A stretch of 64,000 bases of DNA from contig CAXXMY010000012.1 of NCBI GenBank assembly GCA_963663635.2, forward strand, positions 24,703 to 88,702, read 5' to 3'. This stretch comes from Poriferisodalis sp963663635 (GTDB taxonomy: Bacteria; Actinomycetota; Acidimicrobiia; Acidimicrobiales; Poriferisodalaceae). The notes below the pieces were generated by a model. That model was not told the origin of the DNA. It made no database searches and saw only the letters and a program-made list of their open reading frames with translations. Shown piece by piece: positions 55,218 through 63,144 of this stretch. The position numbers were made by a program, and so were the translations under genes. Numbering within the stretch: the first letter of the stretch is position 1; each line of letters starts with the position of its first letter.

Positions 55218-55612
55218 CCGCAGCGCTCGCCGACGGCAATGTCCTGATCGCATTGACAGTCCCCGACCACGTCCACCACCGTCAGGCCCGGGAATGGTTC
55301 GACGGTCACGCCGATGCGTTGGCCACGTGCCCGATCACCCAGGGAACGCTGCTGCGCTTCCTCATTCGAGAGGGTGTCGGCGCACGCGATGCCCTCTCGG
55401 CTCTGCAGCAGATCCAATCGCTGCCTCAGCACGTCTTCTGGGCGGACGAAGTCGGTTTCGACACGTCCGTGCTCGCCGGTGTGATCGGGCATCGCCAGGT
55501 GACCGATGCCTACCTGGCCGGTTTGGCTCGGCACTTCGGCGGCTGTCTGGCGACGCTCGACCGCGGGCTCGCGGCGCTGCATCCGCAGACGACCGAACTC
55601 ATCGCGACCTGA
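55214..55612 (+). CDS. vapC: PIN-domain toxin (VapC)
   Basis: The 132-aa protein starts at a GTG overlapping the antitoxin stop. PIN residues are Asp in LADGNVLIAL, Asp in QVTDAYLAGLARHF and Asp in LATLDRGLAAL. The second position reads CPITQGTLLRFL, with TQ as in many actinobacterial VapC proteins, so this is not a defect. A ribonuclease toxin is expected. The gene is complete. Confidence 0.9.
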   Translation: MTAALADGNVLIALTVPDHVHHRQAREWFDGHADALATCPITQGTLLRFLIREGVGARDALSALQQIQSLPQHVFWADEVGFDTSVLAGVIGHRQVTDAYLAGLARHFGGCLATLDRGLAALHPQTTELIAT

Positions 55613-55625
55613 CGGCCGGCGGGCG

Positions 55626-55946
55626 TCAGCCGGCGGCGGCGGTCTCGGTGCCGATGGCTGGGATTCCCATGTCCTGGTAGGTGGCCATCGGGAAGTAGGG
55701 CACGCCTCGCTCGTCGAATGACCGGCGAGCGTCGTCACCACGGTCGGCCAGCGTGACGGCGGCCACCACCTCGGCGCCGGTCGCCTGGACGCTGTCGTAG
55801 GCCTTCAGGATCGACCCGCCGGTGGTGACCACGTCGTCGATCAGCAGGACACGGCTGCCCGACGCCAGCTGGACCGGCTCAGGTAGCTCCGTCAGGCCCT
55901 TGCTGCGCAGGATCTCGAGCAGCTGTTCCGACGCGGCGGTGCTCAT
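55626..55946 (-). pseudogene. pyrE: Orotate phosphoribosyltransferase-like protein with an apparent internal deletion
   Basis: The 106-aa frame opens with MSTAASEQLLEILRSKGL and VQLASG, which look like the usual PyrE start. It then passes straight to SRVLLIDDVVTTGGSILKAY, the PRPP-binding loop normally near residue 120. The roughly 90 residues between, including orotate contacts, are missing without loss of frame. The end (VPYFPMATYQDMGI) is normal. The start lies 17 bp from an IS982-like element. Non-functional as PyrE unless the missing part is dispensable, which is unlikely. A short regulator with the same fold is an alternative. Confidence 0.6.
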
Positions 55947-55963
55947 CGTGCTGCGCTCATCTA

Positions 55964-56996
55964 GATGATTAGTTCCAAGGTTTTAGTGGTCGTATGCGGT
56001 CAGTGAGCGTGCTGGTCGGGTGTGTCGGTAGGTCTCGTTGTGCCAGAAGGCGGCGGTGAGGGCGAGGAGGCCGGGTGCCGATGCGCACGGCGACGCCGGT
56101 TTTGGTGCGTGCTTTGTGGCGTTCGAGGGTGAGCTGGCCTTTGAGGGTCTGGATGATCGATTCGATGATCTGGCGCAGGGGCCGCAGAAATCTGGCGCCG
56201 GGACGTGGGGCCTCGGTTCGGGTGGCGGGGCGCAGCACGGTGATGCCGACGTCGTTGAGGTCGGCTTCGAACGCTTTGGAGCGGCAGCGGTTGTCGGCGA
56301 TGAGGGTCTGGCCCGGCCGGGCGAGGTCGGCCGCGTCGATCATGTCGGCGCAGACGTCGCGTTCGTCGGCTTTCGCGCCGGCGACCGCGAACGCGACCCG
56401 CAGCCCCCGCCGGGGTGGCCACAAGATGCAGCCGCAAGCCCCAGAACCAGCGGGAATGCGACGCGCAGTAGCCGTATTGGGCCCATCCCGCGAGGCCGGA
56501 GCGCTTTGGGTCTCGCGGCTGGTGCCGCACTCGACCGGCGTGGAATCGACCAGCCACACGTCGTCGTGCCACGACTCGCACTCGCGTGCGAGCCATCCCA
56601 TGACACCGAGCGATCATCTCGGCGCTGCGCCGCAGCCGCTTGTTGTACCCGTCACGGTTCGCGGTTCGCCAGATACGGGAACCACGGCCGAAGATGCGCA
56701 TGGGCGTAGCGCACGAACTGCGACTCGTTGTCGAACCCCAACAGCGCCGAGATCACCGCCAAGGTGACCAGCTCCGCGTCCGACAGCTTCGGGGCGAACC
56801 CCACCACAGGCCGCTGCGGCGCCCACCCAGGGTTCTGCGCCAACAGGTCATCGATCCTCACATACAGTGCGGTCGCGAGGGTGTCCAAGTCCGGGCCCAT
56901 GCTGAGAACCTCCAAGATCGAAGCGTGAATACACACCCCGAGCTTGGACACCCTCACCCCACAACCGGTGGACCCCACCCCTTGGAACTAATCATC
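55964..56996 (-). mobile_element. IS982-like element with 17-bp inverted repeats
   Basis: The ends are GATGATTAGTTCCAAGG at 55964 and its exact complement at 56980-56996. TA bases flank both sides, so the target duplication may be TA or CTAG-like. An IS630 element abuts the right end. Family is assigned from the transposase; IS5-like grouping is the alternative. Confidence 0.75.
55984..56900 (-). pseudogene. IS982-like transposase, multiply frameshifted
   Basis: The N-terminal part in one frame reads LDTLATALYVRIDDLL and LSDAELVTLAVISALLGF. Other frames continue with DGYNKRLRR, then DDVWLVDSTPVECGTSRE (first catalytic Asp), GWAQYGYCASHSRWFWGLRLHL, GQTLIADNR (second Asp) and LRQIIESIIQTLKGQL (Glu region). 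At least four frame changes are needed. The order matches actinobacterial IS982 transposases. Inactive. Confidence 0.75.
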
Positions 56997-56998
56997 TA

Positions 56999-58211
56999 GT
57001 GCCGTGTCAGCAAACGTTTGCGCGGTTGACGATTTTGTTGAGTGCTTTGTCGGTGGCGTTGTTGTTGCGCCAGCGGATGTAGCGGCGGATGATCGATGCC
57101 TGTTCGGTGTGGGTGGCGTGGTCGGTGCCGTCGACGCAGAAGTAGCGCAGGGCTTGGAAGTGGGCTTCGATGCGGTTCAGCCATGACGGCGTAGTGCGGG
57201 GTGTAGGCCAGCTCGACGTTGTTGGCCTCGGCCCAGTCCCCGACGCTGGCGTCCTTTTGGGTCGACAGATGCGGTGACCAGTTGTCCAGCACGATCGCGA
57301 TGCGCACGTCGGGTGGGTACAGGGTGCGCAGGTAGCGGCAGAACTCTAGGAACTGGGTGCGGCCCTTGCGCTTTTTCATGTGCCCGTAGAGCTTGTCGGC
57401 GGTGACGTCATATGCGGCGAGCAGATGCCGCACCCCATGGGGACGGGTATAGGTCGCTCGCCGCCGGCGTCTGGGTGCGCGGTGGGGGTCCGCTGCGTTG
57501 CCGCCGACGCCGGCCCAGTGCCGCCCGGGGTGGGGCTGAAGGTTCAGCGGCCCGAACTCGTCCATGCAGATCACCACCACCGGATCGCCGGGCTCTGGCT
57601 CTGTTTTGGCGTCCGCGATGTCATACAGCTCCAGGATCCGGTTCTTCTTCGCTTCGAAGTCCGGGTCGTTGGACTGCTTCCAGGTCTTCACGACTTGAAA
57701 CGACACGCCCTCCTCGCGGAGCAAACCGCGCAGGCCTTCATGGCTGATGTCGTCGACCACCCCCTTAGCGACGAGATGCTCGGCCAGCTTGGCCAAAGAC
57801 CACGTCGAGAACCGCAGCCCGTAATCAACAGGCCGCCCCAAAGCGACCCGGCGGACCTCGCTGCGCTGAGCAGCGTCGAAACGCGGCGGACGGCCCCCCG
57901 CGTACCTCGGATACAGCGACCCGAACCCGTCCTCATTGAAATTGTGGATCACCTCACGCACCCGGTCCTCGCTCGAGAACGCCAACGCAGCGATCTGAGG
58001 CACATCCATGCCCTGCGCGGACCACAGCACGACCTGCGCCCGCCGCCACGTCACCACCGACCCCGACGAACGACGCACAATCCTCAACAACCGATTGCCC
58101 TCATCACCACTGATCTCCCTCACACGAACACGCTCAGCCATACCCCAACAACACCACAACCCACCAGCCCACACGCGGACGCGACACCACCAACGTTGCC
58201 TGACACGGCAC
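56999..58211 (-). mobile_element. IS630-family element (second)
   Basis: Inverted ends agree at 18 of 20 bases (left GTGCCGTGTCAGCAAACGTT). TA flanks lie at 56997-56998 and 58212-58213. It inserted exactly at the boundary between the IS982-like element and the protease gene; its last base now forms the protease stop codon TAG. Confidence 0.9.
57004..58141 (-). pseudogene. IS630-family transposase with a frameshift near its end
   Basis: It starts at the ATG at 58141 (MAERVRVREISGDEGN), with a helix-turn-helix and VVICMDEFGPL and AIVLDNWSPHLS carrying the first two Asp residues. At about 57188 one extra A turns YAVWLNRIEAHF into YAVMAEPH, moving the third catalytic residue out of frame. The last part (IIRRYIRWRNNNATDKAL) is preserved in the next frame. 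The transposase differs clearly from the element at 6325-7560 though both share TA targets and related ends. Confidence 0.82.
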
Positions 58212-59947
58212 TAGTTGCCGATTTCGCCGGCAAGCAGCGCTGCAACATCGTCGGCAGGCACCAGCAGGCTGAGGCTGCCGATGACGCTTCCGCTGTCGCC
58301 AAGCTGGGCCAGGCTCAAGGCGGTGGCGACCCCGACGAGCTGCCGGCTGTCGTCGAACACTGGGCCGCCGCTGTTGCCGGGGGCGATCCGCGCGTCGGTC
58401 TTGATCCAGGTTGAACCGTTGAGCCGAGTTGTGCCCGAGTAGCGTCCGGTGGTGAGCGTCATGGTCGACCCGCCGATGCCGGGGTAACCCAACACCGTGA
58501 TCGTCTCGCCGGCGCGCAACGGCTCGGAGGTGATCTCCACGGTGGGAAGCGGTGGAGCGTCAGGGTCCATCACCAGCAGGGCCAGATCCCGCTCGGGCGC
58601 TGATCGCTCCAGCGCCACGGGCACCTGGCGCGTCGGTCGCTGTTCGAACGTGCCGCCCAGCGATGCCCGCAGCCGAGGGCACACGCGCCCCCGCTGGTCG
58701 AACACCACGTGGTTGCTTGTCACGATCTGCACGCCGTCGCCGACAGCGAAGCCGGTTCCGAACTGGATCGTCCGGCCGCTGGTGTTGAGGCACTCCACCA
58801 GCACGACGGATTCGGCCAGTTGGTCCCAGTCCTGCAACCCGAGGGCCGCGTCGGATCCGGTTGTGTCACTCGCATCGGGCGCAGTCCCCGTTGCCACCGC
58901 GACCAGAGCAGCGTTGCCGACGACGAGTGACGAGCCGATACCGGTCACCGTCGCTTGGGCCGAACTGCCGATCGCCAAGTTCCAGTCGAGTCCGAACTCG
59001 GCCAGCGAAGAAGGCACGGGGTTGCCGGGCCCGGGTGCCAGCAGCAATGGCTGACAGGGCCCGCGAACCGCTCCAGCAACGAGACCGGTGTGGGGCAATG
59101 TCCCGCTGGCTACGGCGACGTCGGTGACAGGGTGGCATCCCAGGGTGTTGAAAGAGCGCCGGGCAAGCAGTGCGGCGGTCTCGTAGCGGTCGGCTCCGGC
59201 CACGCGGGTGACCTCGATGCCGAGACTCTCGATGTCTTCCTCGACGGCAACCGAGATGGCTGCGTGCCCGCCCAGAATCGTGACCGATGCCACCGTGCGG
59301 TCCGGATCGGTGAGGAATCGGCGCGCCTCGTCGTGGAGTTCGTCGGGTGTGGTCAGGATGAGCGGGGTGTTGGCCGTCACGCTCGGGGCGGCGGCAACGG
59401 CGTCGGCGAAATTCTCTCCTGAGGCCAGGTACACGGTGGGGAGTTCCTCGGGTGCGAACACCTTTGCCACACGGCGGGCGGTTTCGTAGCGGTCGGCTCC
59501 GGCGATCCGGTCCAGCCGGAATCCCATTGCGCGCAGCGTGTCGGCCACGGCTTCGGACACCGCAGCGGTGCCTCCCAGAACGATGACTTTGGCGCCGGGT
59601 TGCGATGCGCACGGCTCGAGGTATTCCCGCGTCGCTGCGGGCAAGAACCCCTGCCGGGTGAGCAGCAACGGCCGATCCAGCGCCGTGCCGGCGAGCGCGT
59701 CGGGCCAGTTCTCTCCTGACGCCAGGGCGACGCTGTGCGAGCCGGGTGCGGTCTCGCAGCTGCCACCGGCGGCGTTCGCTGCGAGTTCGTAGATGTTCGG
59801 CCCGACGACCCGACGCAGGGTGATGTCAGCGGATTGCGCCGCTGAGGTTGTCGGCGTCAAGAGCACAGCGCTGGCCAGCGCGACGCAGAGCGCACCAAGT
59901 GCTGCCCGGCGCAAGCCGCGACGCGCCGTGCTCGCTGATCGCGTCAT
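58211..59947 (-). CDS. Secreted CWB2 / trypsin-like serine protease
   Basis: The 578-aa protein has an Arg-rich signal peptide (RRAALGALCVALASAVLL). CWB2 repeats follow (GGTAAVSEAVADTL, IAGADRYETARRVA, VAGADRYETAALLA). The C-terminal trypsin-like domain (about 385-570) has the triad His in VTSNHVVFD, Asp in APERDLALLV and Ser in APGNSGGPVFD. The product is likely a wall-held protease acting outside the cell. The stop TAG at 58211-58213 uses the last base of the adjoining IS630 element. A relic of a second copy lies at 51372-51576. Confidence 0.9.
   Translation of the reverse strand: MTRSASTARRGLRRAALGALCVALASAVLLTPTTSAAQSADITLRRVVGPNIYELAANAAGGSCETAPGSHSVALASGENWPDALAGTALDRPLLLTRQGFLPAATREYLEPCASQPGAKVIVLGGTAAVSEAVADTLRAMGFRLDRIAGADRYETARRVAKVFAPEELPTVYLASGENFADAVAAAPSVTANTPLILTTPDELHDEARRFLTDPDRTVASVTILGGHAAISVAVEEDIESLGIEVTRVAGADRYETAALLARRSFNTLGCHPVTDVAVASGTLPHTGLVAGAVRGPCQPLLLAPGPGNPVPSSLAEFGLDWNLAIGSSAQATVTGIGSSLVVGNAALVAVATGTAPDASDTTGSDAALGLQDWDQLAESVVLVECLNTSGRTIQFGTGFAVGDGVQIVTSNHVVFDQRGRVCPRLRASLGGTFEQRPTRQVPVALERSAPERDLALLVMDPDAPPLPTVEITSEPLRAGETITVLGYPGIGGSTMTLTTGRYSGTTRLNGSTWIKTDARIAPGNSGGPVFDDSRQLVGVATALSLAQLGDSGSVIGSLSLLVPADDVAALLAGEIGN
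58226..58360. repeat. 135-bp identical direct repeat, right copy
   Basis: Partner of 51387-51521, inside the protease gene. The two copies bound a 6.8-kb segment holding three IS elements, a CWB2 remnant, VapBC-type genes and the PyrE-like fragment. Confidence 0.9.
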
Positions 59948-60040
59948 GCTGCCCTCTTACTCCGATACAAGGCCTCAGGCTCTCCTAACGCCGTCGAGTG
60001 GCGTCGGATCGCGCTGTGGGCTGACACTGTCGGGGCGAGG

Positions 60041-62794
60041 TTAGGGGGCCGCGTTGATGAAGGCGTCGACTCGCCAGGCGACGGTGTCGTCGTCGTTACC
60101 GGGGTCTTTCAGGCCGACGCTGGCCATGAATCCGCCAGCGCCGTAGCCGCCTCCGGCCAGGCCGGCCACCACCGTGCCGCTGCCCAGGCCTCGCGGCACC
60201 CCACGGTTCGGCCCGTACACGTCACGCAGCCACGTCCCGGACCGCAGCACGCTCATTCCCCGCAGCTTCCACTCGCCGCCTACCAGTCGAGCCTCGCCCT
60301 CGGCGATGCCGGTCACCGTGCCCAGCGAGGTTTCCACCGACCACAGTGCAGTGAACACATCGGGCGCTTCCTCGCCGATGCCTCGCACGAGCTCCACCTG
60401 CAACAGCGCCTTGGACACTCCCACTCGACGGGGCGGCAGGTGCGCATCAACCGTGGACTCGGCCGTGCGGAATGACCACTTGGTGGTGCCGCCCAGCGTC
60501 GGGTCGTCATCGCCGGAGAGGCCCGAGTGCAGCGGCTCGCCGCCCTCGATCACATCAGTCAGCCGGAATCGCCGGTATTCGTCCACCACCACGGCCACTG
60601 GCAGCGACGACCTCCCGTACGGTCCCACCGCCCGCACCATCGTCGGATCGGACTCCGACAGCTCCGCGGTCACGCAGCCCGGGCCGCCGTCGCCCACTGT
60701 GCGCGGCACCCCGTCGTTGTCCAGCCGGTACCAGCCCAGCGCAGGCAGGTCGGCCACCAGCACGGGTGCCCGTCCCGACGACGTTTCGGCTACCAGCCAC
60801 CGAGCCCCGACGTAGGTCGAACGGGGGAAGCACAGCCAGTCATGGGCCGCGGAACGCCCGCCATCGGCCCCGTCGCCGTCGCTGGCCGACACATCGAACT
60901 CGCCGTCGGCGTCAGCTCGGTGGAACACCGTCCCGTCGAATGCCAGACCGGTGGCGAATGCCCCGACCCCGCGCTTGGCTTCGGGCGCCTTCTGGGTGCG
61001 CCCCGGATCGTCACGGTCGGCAACCTGGGCACCCACCAGGATCGGCACTTCCGGCTCAGCAGGCGGCGCCAACCCTCCGCTCACCACCGACGAAGCCTGC
61101 GCGATCAGCTCTGGCCGGATCACCGCCGGCCCCCCGAACGCCACCACGAACCCCGGGTCGAAACACGTTCCGGCGTTCTGCGCCGCCGCGTATGCCTCGG
61201 CGTCGGCGGCACCGTTGCGGGTGACGCCCCCAACGGCATCCGCGCAGCGCCGCCCCACTGTGAACGACCGCCGCAGGAACTCATACACCGGCTCGGGCAG
61301 CTCCCGGCCGCCCGCGGGCACCAGCAGGATCGGCACCGCAGAACGCTTGGGCCGGGGCGTGCCGGTGTCGGCGGCGGTCTCTGCTGATCGCCTGGCCGCC
61401 GAGACCGAGCCCGGCTCGGGCGCCGTTACTGGCCCCACGAATCGCTCCACCACGTAGGGCTCCTTGTGAGGCGACTGTGCCGAAGCCGCGCCGCACCATG
61501 CGCTCGCACCCAGCGCATCAGGCCAACCGCGAGCCTGGTCGCCATGGCCGCTGGACGCCACCAAGCACACCGACGAGCGGGCGAAGTGCGCCCCGATGCG
61601 GTTCGGCCACCAGCCGCCGAAGTGCTGGGCCATCGCCACGCTGGTGGCGTAGCGGTCGGGCCCTGACACCCGGAACATCTCGGCCCCTGCGATCTGCGCC
61701 GCCAGCTCGGCTACGTGGTCGGGGATCTGCGTGGTCCCGCCCAGCACGATCAGGTTCTCCACGTCGAGCAGGCTGAGCGCGACTGCGGTCTCGTCGGGCA
61801 ACGTGTTGCTGCCGTCAGCCAGCAGCACCGGGACCTGCCAGAAGCTCGTCCACCAGCCCGCCGCCAGCGCATCCACCCCTCCGGTCAGCACCACCGTGCG
61901 ACCCAGCAGCTCGCACTCGCGGGCCTTGGGCCGCCACTCCACCACCGAGTTGGCGTAGAAGGCCATCACTGCGTCGCCGTCCGCTGCTGAGGGATCGGCG
62001 CAGCCGTCCACTCCCCGCGGGATCGGTGCCGTGCCCAGCGCCGTGGCCACCGATGCGGCGGTGCCGTAACGGGTGGCGCCGCTCACCCGGAACACCTCGC
62101 TGAACCCGATCGACACCAGGTCCGATTCGACGTCGGCGGGAACCGCAGCGGTGCCGCCCACGATGATCGCCTGCCGGGCGGCGTTGCAGCCGCCGAGGCG
62201 AAGGTCTTGAGCCGCCAAGCGGGCGGCGTGATTCAGCTCAGTGGTGCCTGCGCGGGCGGAGCCGGTGAGCAGGATCGGCGCAGCGAGTGTGTCGACCCGG
62301 GCGAAGCCGCCGATGGGGTCGAACAGCGGATCGCTGGCGGCAACTCGTCGCAGGAAGGGCTCGGTGGAGCCGCCCGTGGAGTCGGACAGTGCAGCGGCGG
62401 TCAGCGCATCGGCCGGCGAGTCCGACGCCACCACGATCACTGCCCGCGGGCAGACGCCGAGGCCCCACCAGCCGCTGGCGGCACCCAGGCTTCGGCCCGC
62501 GCCGGAGGTGGCATCGGGGGAGTCGAACGGGAAGCCGCCACGGCCCCGCATGGTCAGTGCCACGGCCTGGGCGGTCTGGAAGCGGTCGTTGCCGAACACC
62601 CGCATGGCGTTCGGCCATGCCTCGATCTGTGGCGACGCCAGGAACGACCGGTGCCACTGGCTGGGCGACACCGGTCCAGGTTCGGCGTCGGTCTGGCTGC
62701 CGGCACCGGGCACTGCCAGCAGCGAAGCCGCGACGAACACGACAGCCAGCGCGGCGGTCCAACGGATCCGTCGACGGGGCTGCATCGCCTTCAC
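60041..62794 (-). CDS. Large secreted CWB2 protein with unassigned C-terminus
   Basis: The 917-aa protein has a signal peptide (RIRWTAALAVVFVAASLLAV). Four diverged CWB2 repeats follow, with inserts: FGNDRFQTAQAVA, VSGATRYGTAASVA, VSGPDRYATSVAMA and IIVGGTAAV / LIVLGGTTQI. Cys pairs (VCPRAV, GGCNAA, RECELL) suggest disulfides. The last 330 residues are beta-rich and include YRRFRLTDVIEGGEP and WLRDVYGPNRGVP; no catalytic motif was seen. It differs most from the other CWB2 proteins and has the longest inserts. Start may be the fourth codon. It ends 93 bp from the protease start on the same strand. Confidence 0.85.
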   Translation of the reverse strand: MKAMQPRRRIRWTAALAVVFVAASLLAVPGAGSQTDAEPGPVSPSQWHRSFLASPQIEAWPNAMRVFGNDRFQTAQAVALTMRGRGGFPFDSPDATSGAGRSLGAASGWWGLGVCPRAVIVVASDSPADALTAAALSDSTGGSTEPFLRRVAASDPLFDPIGGFARVDTLAAPILLTGSARAGTTELNHAARLAAQDLRLGGCNAARQAIIVGGTAAVPADVESDLVSIGFSEVFRVSGATRYGTAASVATALGTAPIPRGVDGCADPSAADGDAVMAFYANSVVEWRPKARECELLGRTVVLTGGVDALAAGWWTSFWQVPVLLADGSNTLPDETAVALSLLDVENLIVLGGTTQIPDHVAELAAQIAGAEMFRVSGPDRYATSVAMAQHFGGWWPNRIGAHFARSSVCLVASSGHGDQARGWPDALGASAWCGAASAQSPHKEPYVVERFVGPVTAPEPGSVSAARRSAETAADTGTPRPKRSAVPILLVPAGGRELPEPVYEFLRRSFTVGRRCADAVGGVTRNGAADAEAYAAAQNAGTCFDPGFVVAFGGPAVIRPELIAQASSVVSGGLAPPAEPEVPILVGAQVADRDDPGRTQKAPEAKRGVGAFATGLAFDGTVFHRADADGEFDVSASDGDGADGGRSAAHDWLCFPRSTYVGARWLVAETSSGRAPVLVADLPALGWYRLDNDGVPRTVGDGGPGCVTAELSESDPTMVRAVGPYGRSSLPVAVVVDEYRRFRLTDVIEGGEPLHSGLSGDDDPTLGGTTKWSFRTAESTVDAHLPPRRVGVSKALLQVELVRGIGEEAPDVFTALWSVETSLGTVTGIAEGEARLVGGEWKLRGMSVLRSGTWLRDVYGPNRGVPRGLGSGTVVAGLAGGGYGAGGFMASVGLKDPGNDDDTVAWRVDAFINAAP

Positions 62795-63144
62795 GAGAAG
62801 ATCGCTCTCACGAACTGATCGCCTTCACGAAGAGCCCTCACAAGAAGTCAGTCTGTCGCAGTGGCGTCGCCGATAGGTCGCACTTAGCGCAGGCCCGCTG
62901 GATCCCGCCGAGCCGCTGCCTAAGATGCGTCGTCGAGCTGGCGTGCCATGGCTCCAGTGAGGGGCTCGGGATCTAGCGGGATCGTACCCCGCTGGCCTGC
63001 GCTGCAGACCGAGCCAGAGACCGGGCACTGGGGCTCTGCCCGACAACGCGCATGGGCCTGCCGTTTCATCGGTGCCATCTGGGATGGTGAAGGCATATTC
63101 GCGGCGATGGCCAACAACGCGAAAGCGGCTCGGCGTATGGACAT
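62795..63144. other. Intergenic stretch, no gene recognised
   Basis: Between the start of the CWB2 gene and the stop of the substrate-binding-protein gene, both on the minus strand. A plus-strand open frame spans part of it but runs on antisense to the substrate-binding gene and shows no motif or hydropathy pattern. It should hold the CWB2 gene promoter. No tRNA-like fold was found. Confidence 0.5.

Noticed and set aside
55350..55372. Loss of a PIN catalytic acid in the second VapC (TQ instead of TE)
   Set aside because: TQ at this position is common in actinobacterial VapC proteins, so it is not evidence of inactivation.
55294..55680. Plus-strand frame overlapping vapC and the PyrE-like fragment
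   Set aside because: It is an out-of-frame shadow of vapC and runs antisense into the next gene.
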